Shown: in pieces, positions 24,843-33,420 of the stretch | Position numbering within the stretch: the first letter of the stretch is position 1 | How the letters are laid out: each line of letters starts with the position of its first letter | NCBI RefSeq assembly: GCF_001305855.1 | Contig: NZ_LIXZ01000001.1 | Span: 186,001-250,000 of the forward strand | Source of the DNA: Rossellomorea vietnamensis | GTDB taxonomy: Bacteria; Bacillota; Bacilli; Bacillales; Bacillaceae_B | DNA length: 64,000 nucleotides | Direction of reading: 5' to 3' | The notes under the pieces: generated by a model | What the model saw: only the letters and a program-made list of their open reading frames with translations | Told to the model about the DNA's origin: nothing | Database searches by the model: none | Made by a program: the position numbers and the translations under genes

Positions 24843-25901
24843 TTGTCCAAGTTTTTCACTAAAAAAGTATTGATGACTGCATTGGTCATCTTACTGATAG
24901 CATTAATTGCATTTTTTATTCTGCCGGTATCCGTCACATTGATTATGGCGATTATTACCGCTCTTTTTCTCGAGCCTGCTGTAGGTTTTATCCAAAAACG
25001 TTTTTCAACAAAACGGAGATTCGCGGTCCTTTCCGTTTTCATTCTGTTTCTACTCCTTATCAGCGTCTCCTCGTTTTTCATCACCACAAAAGTGGTTGGT
25101 GAAGGAATCAAGCTTATTGAAGATGCGCCCAAATACGTTAATCAATTAAGCGATATCTGGCTGGATTATGAAGATAGATTGTTGAATGCAACGGAGGATC
25201 TTCCTGATGAATTGGTGCAGAGCTTCAGTGATGACGTCCAGAGCTTTTTAGAGAGCAGCAAGACCAAGATTCTTAATTCATTCAACATCGAAAGAATAAG
25301 CGTGTTTTTGTCTTACATCCCCAATTATCTGGTGAGTTTTCTCGTCTACCTAATCGCACTATTTTTATTCATGCTGGACCTGCCCAGGATCAAGAAATCC
25401 ATCTATGGTCATCTGAAAGAAAGAACAGCCGAGAAAGTAACCTTTATGACCTCGAGACTTACCTACGTCATTTTTGGATTCTTTAAAGCACAATTTCTGG
25501 TCAGTATCATCATCTTTGTCGTTTCCTTGATCGGACTTCTATTCATAGCTCCTGAAGTTGCGCTTGTCATGTCCATCATCATCTGGGTGATTGATTTCAT
25601 CCCCCTGATCGGTTCAATCGTTGTTTTGGGACCATGGGCAATCTTCCATCTGTTGACCGGCAATATCGCGCTCGGAAGCCAATTAGCGGTGCTGGCTGCC
25701 ATACTGTTGATCATCAGAAGAACTGTAGAACCAAAGGTAATGGGAAGCCATATCGGATTGTCCCCTCTGGCTACGCTCATCGCCATGTATCTAGGGCTTA
25801 AACTATTCGGGGTATTAGGATTCATTATCGGCCCTCTGCTTCTCATCGTGTTTAATTCAGCAAAAGAAGCGGGCATCATTAAAACCAATTTCAAAGTATA
25901 A
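24843..25901 (+). CDS. AI-2E family transporter (YtvI/PerM-like)
   Basis: Polytopic membrane protein of 352 residues, AI-2E transporter (DUF20/UPF0118) family, which includes the sporulation protein YtvI and E. coli TqsA/PerM. It has about eight hydrophobic segments. The soluble loop after the third (residues about 90-150: GIKLIEDAPKYVNQLSDIWL, then ESSKTKILNSF) and the C-terminal pore-like motifs IIWVIDFIPLIGSIVVLGPW and GLSPLATLIAMYLGLKLFGVLG are hallmarks. Start is TTG after AGAAAGGGGTACACCA. Transported substrate is not evident. Flanked by terminators, so a single-gene unit. Confidence 0.82.
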   Translation: MSKFFTKKVLMTALVILLIALIAFFILPVSVTLIMAIITALFLEPAVGFIQKRFSTKRRFAVLSVFILFLLLISVSSFFITTKVVGEGIKLIEDAPKYVNQLSDIWLDYEDRLLNATEDLPDELVQSFSDDVQSFLESSKTKILNSFNIERISVFLSYIPNYLVSFLVYLIALFLFMLDLPRIKKSIYGHLKERTAEKVTFMTSRLTYVIFGFFKAQFLVSIIIFVVSLIGLLFIAPEVALVMSIIIWVIDFIPLIGSIVVLGPWAIFHLLTGNIALGSQLAVLAAILLIIRRTVEPKVMGSHIGLSPLATLIAMYLGLKLFGVLGFIIGPLLLIVFNSAKEAGIIKTNFKV

Positions 25902-25936
25902 AAAGGCAAATCCCACTGTCCGGGATTTGCCTTTTT
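25901..25936. terminator. Terminator after AI-2E transporter gene
   Basis: AAAAAGGCAAATCCC-ACTGTCC-GGGATTTGCCTTTTT: a 15-bp perfect stem with T-runs. Confidence 0.9.
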
Positions 25937-25945
25937 AAATTCCCC

Positions 25946-25984
25946 CATAAAAAAACCGCTACGTGAAAACACATAGCGGTTTTT
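25946..25984 (-). terminator. Terminator after ctaM
   Basis: Minus strand AAAAACCGCTATGTG-TTTT-CACGTAGCGGTTTTTTTAT immediately after the DUF420 gene: about 15-bp stem with one mismatch and a T-run. Confidence 0.88.
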
Positions 25985-25985
25985 A

Positions 25986-26447
25986 TTAATAACCGAGTAT
26001 TGCCCTTATAACGGAGGTAGTCTCTCCACCTTTATAGAAAACGTAAAGCAGAAGATATACGGCTACCCCTGTGATGGCGGTGAAGAACCAGATGAAGCTT
26101 GTAATCGGACCAAGCTTCCGATGGACCTTCAGGCGATCTTTATAGCCTGTCCAAAGGCTCAAGATGCCAAATACGGCGCCTGTGGTCGCAAGAGTAATAT
26201 GAAAGACCAGGAAGATCGTATAATAGATCTTAATGTTATCAGGACCGCCAAATGAAGTGTTCCCGACAAAAATCGTCCTGCTTAAATAGATTACGAAAAA
26301 GATAAGGGCGAAGATTCCTGCAACGGTCATCGTTTTCTGATGCTTTTCGATCTTTCTTTGTTTAATCTGCCACCAGCCTATCGCCACAGTAACAGCACTT
26401 AACACGATGAAACTCGTGCTAATGGTAGGTAAAATAGGTAAATCCAT
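25986..26447 (-). CDS. ctaM: DUF420 heme-copper oxidase assembly protein (CtaM/YozB)
   Basis: Integral membrane protein of 153 residues, DUF420 family, with four hydrophobic segments (about 8-26, 40-60, 78-100, 115-138). Conserved histidines occur at IEKHQKTM, LVFHITLATTGA and LKVHRKLG. In Staphylococcus aureus the homologue CtaM is needed for a functional heme-copper oxidase; B. subtilis has YozB. The neighbourhood (ctaG, ctaFEDCB) supports a role in assembly of the oxidase encoded here. It sits 118 bp after ctaG on the same strand and ends at a strong terminator. Confidence 0.85.
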   Translation of the reverse strand: MDLPILPTISTSFIVLSAVTVAIGWWQIKQRKIEKHQKTMTVAGIFALIFFVIYLSRTIFVGNTSFGGPDNIKIYYTIFLVFHITLATTGAVFGILSLWTGYKDRLKVHRKLGPITSFIWFFTAITGVAVYLLLYVFYKGGETTSVIRAILGY

Positions 26448-26565
26448 CTCGTTTCCTCTCTTTTCTAAAGTATTCTAACCAGCATTTTTCACTCGGGGAG
26501 ATATTTGCAGGATACCTATGTACATACAGGAATTACAAAAATCCCCGAAATTCCTGTATAAGCTT

Positions 26566-27474
26566 TTATTGTTCTCTCAGAGTTGAATCTGCAACCGGAT
26601 CATATGAAAGCTTCTTCTGCTGCTCCTGATCCTTTCTATACCATTGAAAGAACAAATTAAATAGAACGACACCAAACACGATTTCCTGAATAATCTTCAT
26701 CAAGACTCCTCCGAGCTGTTGATCATTCAGAGTTGACATCGACGTAAATAATTCCGGTCCGGTCAGTGTCAAACCTTGGAGTGTATTCACAGGTACACAA
26801 AGAGATAACGCTTGAAGCCATTCGTTTGGATCGTAATAGGTAGCATACATTGGGTTTTCAGCGAAGATGATCAATCCGCATGCCGGCGTCAACAAGACGG
26901 CACTTCCCAGTATATATCCGATTCGTTTTAAACCACTCAGTTCAATATCTTCATCAATTGGATTAATCAATGGCCACCACATAAATACCGCAAGGATGAA
27001 GAGAATGAACGTGGTCAATGCGTGTAGAGTGACATCCGTACGCACATTATCAAAGATTAACGGGATATGATAAATTGAAAAAACCAGATTGAATGACAAT
27101 AAGGAAATCAGCGGCTTGGTCATAAAGCTGAAAATTTGTTTGACGACGGGCAATTCGATCGATGCCTTCCAAACCCAATCCGGAATTCCGAGAATCAATA
27201 ATGGGGTGAAGACTAGATATAAAAATGCCATCTGTGTCATATGTGCAGAAAACAATATCCCGCTCAGAACCTCCACAGGCGAACCTTTGATGGCATATAA
27301 CAGAACCATCGAGACAAGGAAAAATGCGGCTTCTTTCCCCGTCAATTTTCTATTATCCTTAAAGCTGTCCCTCCACTTGATCGTGATCAAAAAGTAGAGT
27401 ACAGACAAAAACACCAACGTCATGAGAAAAAAAGGGCTCCATAACGCCATAAAACCAAAAATAGCCAAATGCAT
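26566..27474 (-). CDS. ctaG: Cytochrome c oxidase assembly factor CtaG
   Basis: Polytopic membrane protein of the caa3_CtaG family, 302 residues, seven predicted helices; needed for active caa3 oxidase in B. subtilis. The conserved histidine-bearing segments are visible: GILFSAHMTQMAFLYLVFTP near residue 85, SIYHIPLIFDNVRTDVTLHA near residue 135, and MWWPLINPIDED near residue 165. The end of the protein is polar (YRKDQEQQKKLSYDP). ATG follows ATGAGGTGGGAAG. In B. subtilis it is last of the ctaBCDEFG run; here a terminator and three repeats separate it from ctaF. Confidence 0.93.
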   Translation of the reverse strand: MHLAIFGFMALWSPFFLMTLVFLSVLYFLITIKWRDSFKDNRKLTGKEAAFFLVSMVLLYAIKGSPVEVLSGILFSAHMTQMAFLYLVFTPLLILGIPDWVWKASIELPVVKQIFSFMTKPLISLLSFNLVFSIYHIPLIFDNVRTDVTLHALTTFILFILAVFMWWPLINPIDEDIELSGLKRIGYILGSAVLLTPACGLIIFAENPMYATYYDPNEWLQALSLCVPVNTLQGLTLTGPELFTSMSTLNDQQLGGVLMKIIQEIVFGVVLFNLFFQWYRKDQEQQKKLSYDPVADSTLREQ

Positions 27475-27568
27475 CTTCCCACCTCATTTCACAATTAACA
27501 CCTACCCCCATTATACTGACAACCCTCCCCCACTTCAACGTAATGTAATGACAAGTTCTTGAACATTA

Positions 27569-27691
27569 GAAAAGCGGAGGCGACTGTTCTGGCCCGACAA
27601 GCATAAGATGAATGGGCCGGGAAGGCGCTCTTTGCCTTCTTGGACCATTTAGCTTATGACCTCGAGGGACAAGGAGGCGGAGCTGGACAAT
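27569..27691. repeat. Tandem structured repeat, copy 1 of 3
   Basis: 123-bp unit beginning GAAAAGCGG and ending GCTGGACAAT. At 27602-27658 it contains a 25-position stem (CATAAG...CTTATG outside, GGC/GCC inside) with a 7-base loop and only two mismatches. From memory, this class (GACAAGCATAAG ... CTTATGACCTCGAGGGGC) is dispersed in Bacillaceae genomes. Differs from copy 2 at one base. Confidence 0.85.
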
Positions 27692-27814
27692 GAAAAGCGG
27701 AGCCGACTGTTCTGGCCCGACAAGCATAAGATGAATGGGCCGGGAAGGCGCTCTTTGCCTTCTTGGACCATTTAGCTTATGACCTCGAGGGACAAGGAGG
27801 CGGAGCTGGACAAT
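27692..27814. repeat. Tandem structured repeat, copy 2 of 3
   Basis: 123 bp, the same as copy 1 except GGAGCCGAC for GGAGGCGAC near the left end. The stem is identical, which points to a recent tandem duplication. Confidence 0.85.
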
Positions 27815-27938
27815 GGAAAGCGGAAGCGCCTTGAACAGCCCCGACAAGCATAAGGCGAATCAACCGGAATGGCGTCCTTTGCCATTTTGGTTGATTTGAC
27901 TTATGACCTCGAGGGGCTAGGAGCTGAAGCTAGACAAT
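27815..27938. repeat. Tandem structured repeat, copy 3 of 3 (diverged)
   Basis: 124 bp with the same frame of conserved segments (GACAAGCATAAG, CTTATGACCTCGAGG) but different stem bases. The stem at 27849-27905 keeps pairing at 24 of 25 positions through paired substitutions relative to copies 1 and 2. It is followed by a truncated fourth start, GAAAAGCGGAAA, that runs into the ctaF terminator. Confidence 0.85.
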
Positions 27939-27952
27939 GAAAAGCGGAAACA

Positions 27953-27982
27953 CAAAAAAAGCCAGCCTATCGGCTGACTTTT
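27953..27982 (-). terminator. Terminator after ctaF
   Basis: Minus strand AGTCAGCC-GATA-GGCTGGCTTTTTTTGTG right after ctaF: a short GC stem and seven T. It would at least partly separate ctaG from the structural genes. Confidence 0.82.
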
Positions 27983-27985
27983 CTT

Positions 27986-28318
27986 TTAGAGCCATACAAT
28001 TGTTAAAAATGTTAACACTGTGATAAATGCAACAAGTGCACCAGAATACAGGAACAATGAAGGTGCTTCATGACCCTTATGACTCATATGCATGAAGTAA
28101 TACAGTTGAAACACCAGCTGAACGACTGCCAGTAGGAGAATGAACGGTACAACAAAGTACTTATCGAAGTCCCCTGCTACAGCGATAAACGCAACCAATG
28201 TTAAGAAAATCATTAACATGAAGGATGTTAACTGCATTTTCATGTCTTCTGCATTCTTCTTACGACGATATTCGTAATCTACACTTGGGTTACCTGAAGT
28301 TGATTGTTGATTCGCCAT
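27986..28318 (-). CDS. ctaF: Cytochrome c oxidase subunit IVB
   Basis: Small subunit of the caa3-type terminal oxidase, 110 residues. A polar N-terminus (about 30 residues) leads to three membrane helices (LTSFMLMIFLTLVAFIAVAG, FVVPFILLLAVVQLVFQLYY, LFLYSGALVAFITVLTFLTI) joined by the conserved loop FMHMSHKGHEAP. This fits COX4_pro/caa3 subunit IV. It is fourth of the structural genes, 4 bp after the end of ctaE, and closed by a terminator. Confidence 0.93.
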   Translation of the reverse strand: MANQQSTSGNPSVDYEYRRKKNAEDMKMQLTSFMLMIFLTLVAFIAVAGDFDKYFVVPFILLLAVVQLVFQLYYFMHMSHKGHEAPSLFLYSGALVAFITVLTFLTIVWL

Positions 28319-28322
28319 CAGT

Positions 28323-28952
28323 TTATCCCACCATTCCCATTAAGTATACTACTGTAAAGATAAATACCCATACAACGTCGATGAAGTGCCAGTATAGTGA
28401 AGCTAAGTAGAACTTCGGAGCATTGTACAGATTCAAACCACGTTTAGCATTACGAAGCATCAAGCTGACGATCCATAGAAGACCGAATGCAACGTGTCCC
28501 CCGTGGAATCCTACAAGTGTGTAAAAAGCTGAACCAAAGGCACTGCTAGTAAAAGTATGCCCATATTCATGTACGTAATGATTAAACTCATAAATCTCTA
28601 ATCCAAGGAAGCCTGCCCCTAAAAGCACAGTGATCAACAACCAGGCCTGCATCCGTTGGAAATTATAATTTTTCATATGGTACATCGCATAAACACTTGT
28701 CAGCGAGCTTGTTAAAAGCAGCATCGTTGCTAAAAAGGAAAGCGGTAAATCAAAAAGATCAGTAGTGAGAGCATGGCTATCACTAGGAACTCTGTTTTTA
28801 AGAGCTAGATACGTTGCAAAAAGAGAGCCGAAAAGGACCGTTTCCCCACCAAGGAAAAACCAGAATCCCATAAATTTATTTTTCCCCTCAAGGGTCGCCT
28901 TTTCAGGGGAGGCCGGCCAGGTCTTTGGCGTGAATTTTTCTTCAGCGTGCAT
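28323..28952 (-). CDS. ctaE: Cytochrome c oxidase subunit III
   Basis: Integral subunit III of the heme-copper oxidase, 209 residues, five transmembrane helices as in the short bacterial form. Typical segments are KFMGFWFFLGGETVLFGSLF near residue 25, YTLVGFHGGHVAFGLLWIV near residue 145 and YWHFIDVVWVFIFTVVYLMG at the C-terminus, where H and E residues stabilise subunit I. Its ATG overlaps the ctaD stop by one base (TAATG), so translation is coupled. Confidence 0.95.
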   Translation of the reverse strand: MHAEEKFTPKTWPASPEKATLEGKNKFMGFWFFLGGETVLFGSLFATYLALKNRVPSDSHALTTDLFDLPLSFLATMLLLTSSLTSVYAMYHMKNYNFQRMQAWLLITVLLGAGFLGLEIYEFNHYVHEYGHTFTSSAFGSAFYTLVGFHGGHVAFGLLWIVSLMLRNAKRGLNLYNAPKFYLASLYWHFIDVVWVFIFTVVYLMGMVG

Positions 28953-30820
28953 TATGCCTTACCCCCTTTATCGTCGTCCATTAAATCTTCTTTATGCACA
29001 TGATAACCGTGGTCATCTACAACAGAACGAAGGAACATGGATCCCAATGTGATGAGCATTCCGATGATGAGTACAGGCAGTGCCCATGCTTTATCATCAA
29101 CGTGATACATCGCTCCGAATGCCGCAATGAATAATCCCAGTGAGATAAAGAAAGGTAAAATGGAATTATTAGGCATATGGATATCCCCGATAGGTTCAGC
29201 TGGAGTCAATCCTTTATTGCCTTCCATTTTCTCTAACCAATAAGCGTCCAACCCACGGATTAGTGGTGTTTGCTTAAAGTTATAGAACGGTGGTGGTGAC
29301 GGGATTGCCCATTCAATGGTACGTCCGTCTCCCCAAGGGTCATTGGCTACTTTCACACCTTTAACCTGTGTTGAAATGATATTGATTATATAAACGATTA
29401 CAGCTACACCCATGAATCCTGCACCGATGGAGCTGATTAAATTAGCCGTTTCGAATCCTTGACCAGGCAAGAATGTCCAGACACGGCGCGGCATTCCCAT
29501 AAGTCCAAGGAAATGCTGGATAAAGAACGTTAAGTGGAATCCGATAAAGAATAACCAGAAAGCGATCTTTCCTAAGAAATCATTCAACATCGTTCCGAAC
29601 ATTTTTGGCCAGTAATAGTGAGTACCTGCTAATAGGGCAAATACTACACCACCTACGATAACATAATGGAAATGGGCAACAACGAAATACGTATCATGGA
29701 ACTGATAATCCGCTGCGGCAGAAGCCAGCATGATGCCCGTTACCCCTCCTGCTACGAATGTAGGGATGAATGCTACAGCATAAAGCATTGGAGTCGTGAA
29801 TCTCAGACTTCCTCCCCACATGGTCAGGAGCCAGTTAAAGATCTTGATACCCGTTGGAACCGCAATGGCCATTGTTGCAACGGCGAAGATTGCATTCGCG
29901 ATTGGTCCCAGACCCACTGTGAACATATGGTGGGCCCAAACCATGAATCCTAAGAAACCGATCAATACGGTCGCAAACACCATGGATGAGTATCCGAATA
30001 AGCGTTTTCTGGAGAAGTGTGGAATGATCTCCGAGAATATACCAAACGCTGGCAGTACAAGGATGTATACCTCAGGGTGACCGAAGATCCAGAAGAAGTG
30101 TTCCCAGATAATCGTGTTCCCTCCATTGGCCACATCGAAGAAATTCGCACCGAACATACGATCGAACAACATTAAGAACAACCCTACCGTCAAGGCAGGA
30201 AACGCGAATAGAATAAGTGCCGATGTTACAAACACTGTCCAGGTGAAAAGTGGCATACGCATATATGTCATCCCTGGAGCGCGCATATTTATGATCGTTA
30301 CAAGGAAGTTGATACCACCTATCAATGTCCCCGCACCGGCAATTTGTAAACCTAGTACATAGAAGTCAATCCCATGACCCGGTGATGCCAAGGAAAGAGA
30401 TGCATAAGATGTCCATCCTGCATCAGGTGCCCCTCCCATGAACCATGATAGATTCAGGAATACTCCTCCTAAGAAGAATAGCCAGAACCCCAATGAGTTT
30501 ACGAAAGGAAACGCAACGTCACGGGCACCGATCTGCAATGGTACAACGGCATTCATAAATGCAAATATTAGCGGCATGGCAGCCAGGAATATCATCGTCG
30601 TACCGTGCATCGTTAATAATTCGTTGTATAAACCAGCGCTAACAAAGTCATTGTTAGGAACGGCAAGTTGTATACGAATGATAAGAGCTTCCAAACCACC
30701 GACAAGGAAGAAAAATCCCCCTGCCATTAGGTAAAGGATGGCGATCTTCTTATGGTCCACTGTTGTCATATAGTCCCATACAGTCGCGCCGAAGCCTTTT
30801 TTCTGTGAATAGCTACTCAC
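28952..30820 (-). CDS. ctaD: Cytochrome c oxidase subunit I
   Basis: Catalytic subunit carrying the low-spin heme and the heme/CuB oxygen-reduction site; couples O2 reduction to proton pumping. Of 622 residues, about 12 helices form the core. Key ligands are visible: LLTMHGTTMIF (low-spin heme), WEHFFWIFGHPEVYILVLP (CuB His and the cross-linked Tyr) and WAHHMFTVG (two CuB His), then HDTYFVVAHFHYVI (high-spin and low-spin heme His). Two or three extra hydrophobic segments and a charged tail lie at the C-terminus, as in Bacillus caa3 enzymes. 30 bp downstream of ctaC. Confidence 0.97.
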   Translation of the reverse strand: MSSYSQKKGFGATVWDYMTTVDHKKIAILYLMAGGFFFLVGGLEALIIRIQLAVPNNDFVSAGLYNELLTMHGTTMIFLAAMPLIFAFMNAVVPLQIGARDVAFPFVNSLGFWLFFLGGVFLNLSWFMGGAPDAGWTSYASLSLASPGHGIDFYVLGLQIAGAGTLIGGINFLVTIINMRAPGMTYMRMPLFTWTVFVTSALILFAFPALTVGLFLMLFDRMFGANFFDVANGGNTIIWEHFFWIFGHPEVYILVLPAFGIFSEIIPHFSRKRLFGYSSMVFATVLIGFLGFMVWAHHMFTVGLGPIANAIFAVATMAIAVPTGIKIFNWLLTMWGGSLRFTTPMLYAVAFIPTFVAGGVTGIMLASAAADYQFHDTYFVVAHFHYVIVGGVVFALLAGTHYYWPKMFGTMLNDFLGKIAFWLFFIGFHLTFFIQHFLGLMGMPRRVWTFLPGQGFETANLISSIGAGFMGVAVIVYIINIISTQVKGVKVANDPWGDGRTIEWAIPSPPPFYNFKQTPLIRGLDAYWLEKMEGNKGLTPAEPIGDIHMPNNSILPFFISLGLFIAAFGAMYHVDDKAWALPVLIIGMLITLGSMFLRSVVDDHGYHVHKEDLMDDDKGGKA

Positions 30821-30849
30821 GATTAAACCTCCCTTTTACTAATCCCCAA

Positions 30850-31926
30850 TTAATCTTGAACCTTTAAGCCCATTAAATACTCTGCAAGTGCATCAATTTC
30901 ATCTTCCTGCAGGTTACCATATGTACCTGTCATTTTATTACCTGGTTTGTACTGCTCAGGATCTGAAATCCAATTTTTCAACTCTTCTTTATTATGATCT
31001 AAAACACCAGCGATACGTGAACGCTCACCGAAGTTAGATAAGTTAGGAGCAAGTCGAGCAGATTCAGGTCTTCCATCCTGTGGTGATACTGCGTGACAGC
31101 TTAAGCATTTTTTGCTGAAGATTTCTTGTCCTTGTTGGGCCAGATCAGAAGTCGGTTTCGGTTCTCCTGCATTTTTCATATCTTCAACCCATGCTGTAAA
31201 CTCTTCTTTGGGAAGCGCTTTAACTTTGAAGTCCATTAAAGCGTGGGAAGGACCGCATAACTCAGCACATTTTCCGTAGAATAATCCGCCTGCTTCTTTA
31301 GCCTTATCCCCATCGAATTCAAGGAAGAATTTGTTCACACCATCTACGTTTGTATCAATCTTACCCCCTGCTGCAGGAATCCAGAATGAATGTTTTACAT
31401 CTGATGCTGTCACATTGAAATATACTTTTTGATCAGTCGGGACAACTAAGTCTTGAGATGTAATGATCTTTTCATCAGGATACTCGAACTCCCACCAGTA
31501 AAGGTTGGCACGTACATTTACGACCAATGCGTCACGATTTCCGTCTTTATCCTTTTTATCCATCGCCTTTGTATCCGCTAACTGGAACGTTGCTGTAACA
31601 GTCGGGACAGCAAGGATAAGAAGTAGGATGATCGGGATAACGGTCCACACAATTTCAAGTGTGTGACTGCCTTCTACCTGCTTAGGGATTTTTGTATCCC
31701 CTTTCTTTCTACGGAAACGAATGATCGCAACCATATAGACAACCATGACTACAATGATGACCAATACCATAATTAATGTAGCAAGTATCATCAAATCATA
31801 TTGTGTCTGTGCTACTTCACCAGCTGGCTGCAGTGTGGAGAGAAATGGCTCTCCACAGCCAGAAAGAACTAGCGCTAACATTGCTACAATTGAAAATAAG
31901 CGCCACTTAGATAGCCTTGCTTTCAT
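30850..31926 (-). CDS. ctaC: Cytochrome c oxidase subunit II with fused cytochrome c domain
   Basis: Subunit II of a caa3 oxidase, 358 residues, lipoprotein. Signal peptide with lipobox VLSGC (Cys near residue 24), then two membrane helices (about 43-66 and 90-112). The CuA cupredoxin domain follows, with its ligands in KHSFWIPAAGGK and YGKCAELCGPSHALM (CxxxC, His, Met). The C-terminal cytochrome c domain has the heme motif KKCLSCHAVS near residue 275 and an axial methionine in GNKMTGTYG. The fusion shows that electrons enter via a built-in cytochrome c. The promoter is likely upstream of ctaB, with ctaC 101 bp downstream. Confidence 0.96.
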   Translation of the reverse strand: MKARLSKWRLFSIVAMLALVLSGCGEPFLSTLQPAGEVAQTQYDLMILATLIMVLVIIVVMVVYMVAIIRFRRKKGDTKIPKQVEGSHTLEIVWTVIPIILLLILAVPTVTATFQLADTKAMDKKDKDGNRDALVVNVRANLYWWEFEYPDEKIITSQDLVVPTDQKVYFNVTASDVKHSFWIPAAGGKIDTNVDGVNKFFLEFDGDKAKEAGGLFYGKCAELCGPSHALMDFKVKALPKEEFTAWVEDMKNAGEPKPTSDLAQQGQEIFSKKCLSCHAVSPQDGRPESARLAPNLSNFGERSRIAGVLDHNKEELKNWISDPEQYKPGNKMTGTYGNLQEDEIDALAEYLMGLKVQD

Positions 31927-32027
31927 AGCTTAATCAAACCCCTCTTTCATGTAATGTACTTTGAATAAAACAAGGACCCATAAAAATATCTATTTGGATT
32001 TCTTAACAGAAAGAATTCCCACTAATC

Positions 32028-32942
32028 TTAAAGTACCGTAACGATGACCATCGCTACGAACAAGATAGTCAAGTAATTTAATGAATAGACAAACATAAGC
32101 TTTGACCACTTAATATCGTCTTTCATCTTATACCCCGCAAGACCAAGTGCGAGCCAGCCGATGTTAAAGGCCGTTGCCAGAATAAAGAAGAACATTCCGA
32201 GATCCATCAAGAAGAAAGGAAGGGGTAAAAGGGCCGCAACCCATGCTACGATATGGTGCTTGGTTGTAGCGAATCCTTTCACTACTGGAAGCATCGGTAT
32301 ATTAGCTGCTCTATATTCCTCCACTCTTTTCATCGCTAACGCGTAGAAATGAGGAGGCTGCCAGATAAACATCATAAGAAACAGCACCCAGGCAATTACA
32401 TCCAGGTTTGCATCTACAGCTGCCCAGCCGATTAGCGGCGGAACCGCACCTGAGATACTTCCAACGATTGTGTTGCTTACATATTTTCTTTTTGACCACA
32501 TTGTATATAATACAACGTAACTAAATACCCCGATCAACCCAATGACCCCCGCAGTGATGGTGGTCATGAATAACATGATGAGACCGACCACAATCATGAT
32601 AAACCCAAGGGTCAATGCCTTTGGTCCATTGATCTTGCCGGTAACGGTTGGACGTTCCTTCGTTCTTTCCATCAGATGATCGATATCCCGATCATATACA
32701 TTGTTGATGGAGCAGGACCCCGCAATAATAAGGGAAGAACCTATCAACGTAAGAAACATGATATCCAGGGAATTTAGAAAGTGTGTATTCGTAAAATAAA
32801 AGGCTAACCACATACCTGTAAAGGTTGTAATTAAATTGGAATTAACGATCCCAATTTTAATGAGCGCTAAAAAATCCTTCCAAGCAGTTGAAGCTGTCAC
32901 ATCTGCTTTTTCAACGTCTGTCACTATTTGACTGTTAGACAT
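32028..32942 (-). CDS. ctaB: Protoheme IX farnesyltransferase (heme O synthase)
   Basis: UbiA-family prenyltransferase that adds a farnesyl group to heme B, giving heme O for the oxidase. 304 residues with about eight to nine helices. The two Asp-rich motifs are present: [20 protein letters not shown] near residue 80 (NxxxDxxxD) and the YxxKR region [16 protein letters not shown] near residue 205, with [10 protein letters not shown] just before it. Start is the ATG after GAGAGGAGAGAAA; 28 further in-frame codons upstream have no ribosome binding site. First gene of the ctaBCDEF run and divergent from ctaA. Confidence 0.95.
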   Translation of the reverse strand: MSNSQIVTDVEKADVTASTAWKDFLALIKIGIVNSNLITTFTGMWLAFYFTNTHFLNSLDIMFLTLIGSSLIIAGSCSINNVYDRDIDHLMERTKERPTVTGKINGPKALTLGFIMIVVGLIMLFMTTITAGVIGLIGVFSYVVLYTMWSKRKYVSNTIVGSISGAVPPLIGWAAVDANLDVIAWVLFLMMFIWQPPHFYALAMKRVEEYRAANIPMLPVVKGFATTKHHIVAWVAALLPLPFFLMDLGMFFFILATAFNIGWLALGLAGYKMKDDIKWSKLMFVYSLNYLTILFVAMVIVTVL

Positions 32943-33207
32943 TTTCTCTCTCCTCTCTATAAAAGGCAAGAGGTTTGTTGCCACCTCTATACTATATAGG
33001 AAATGATTAACTATTTCTATATTCATCTATAAATTCATCCACAGATAAGAAATAGTATATATGCTATCAATATTATATTAAACCATATATTTTTTCCTTT
33101 TTGGGGGAGAATTAGACAATTATGTGAAGAAATTGTGAAGAAAGAAAGACGCAGAAGGTTCTTCATATTTCTACAAACATTTTAATCCCATCATATCATA
33201 AAACTTC

Positions 33208-33221
33208 GCTAAGCGCTTACA
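33208..33221. promoter_or_regulatory. Candidate cre (CcpA) site in the ctaA-ctaB divergent region
   Basis: GCTAAGCGCTTACA matches the cre consensus TGWAANCGNTNWCA at 12 of 14 positions on either strand, with the central AAGCGCTT intact. Carbon-catabolite control of ctaBCDEF by CcpA is reported in B. subtilis. The 480-bp region is otherwise AT-rich, with no gene seen. Confidence 0.55.
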
Positions 33222-33313
33222 GATTTTGTTTTTACGGAAATTAGTCCTTCCCTACTATTACTATTCTCTATTCTTCCAAGATAAATGCTCATAATTCTGT
33301 AACATTTTATCGG

Positions 33314-33342
33314 TTGAGTTTTTCATACCTATTATGTAATAT
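33314..33342 (+). promoter_or_regulatory. Sigma-A type promoter for ctaA
   Basis: TTGAGT (-35), 17-bp spacer, TAATAT (-10), with an expected start about 70 bp before the ctaA start codon. No competing promoter of this quality is seen nearby. Confidence 0.6.
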
Positions 33343-33420
33343 CGTAGAGGCATATATATTTTTCTACTATATTTATTTATAGAAAGTGTGTAGAGTCTCT
33401 TAATTAAGAAGGTGAATAGA

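Noticed and set aside
27566-27847. 93-codon minus-strand open frame with an internal repeat
   Set aside because: It is translated tandem repeat DNA; the reading simply repeats with the 123-bp unit, has no ribosome binding site, and the region shows RNA/DNA-stem covariation, not codon bias.
27569-27938. CRISPR-like array
   Set aside because: Units are about 123 bp with no spacers, copies 1 and 2 are nearly identical along their full length, and no cas gene is present.
29666-30362. Several plus-strand open frames inside ctaD
   Set aside because: They lie antisense to the conserved subunit I gene and read as low-complexity shadows of membrane-helix codons.
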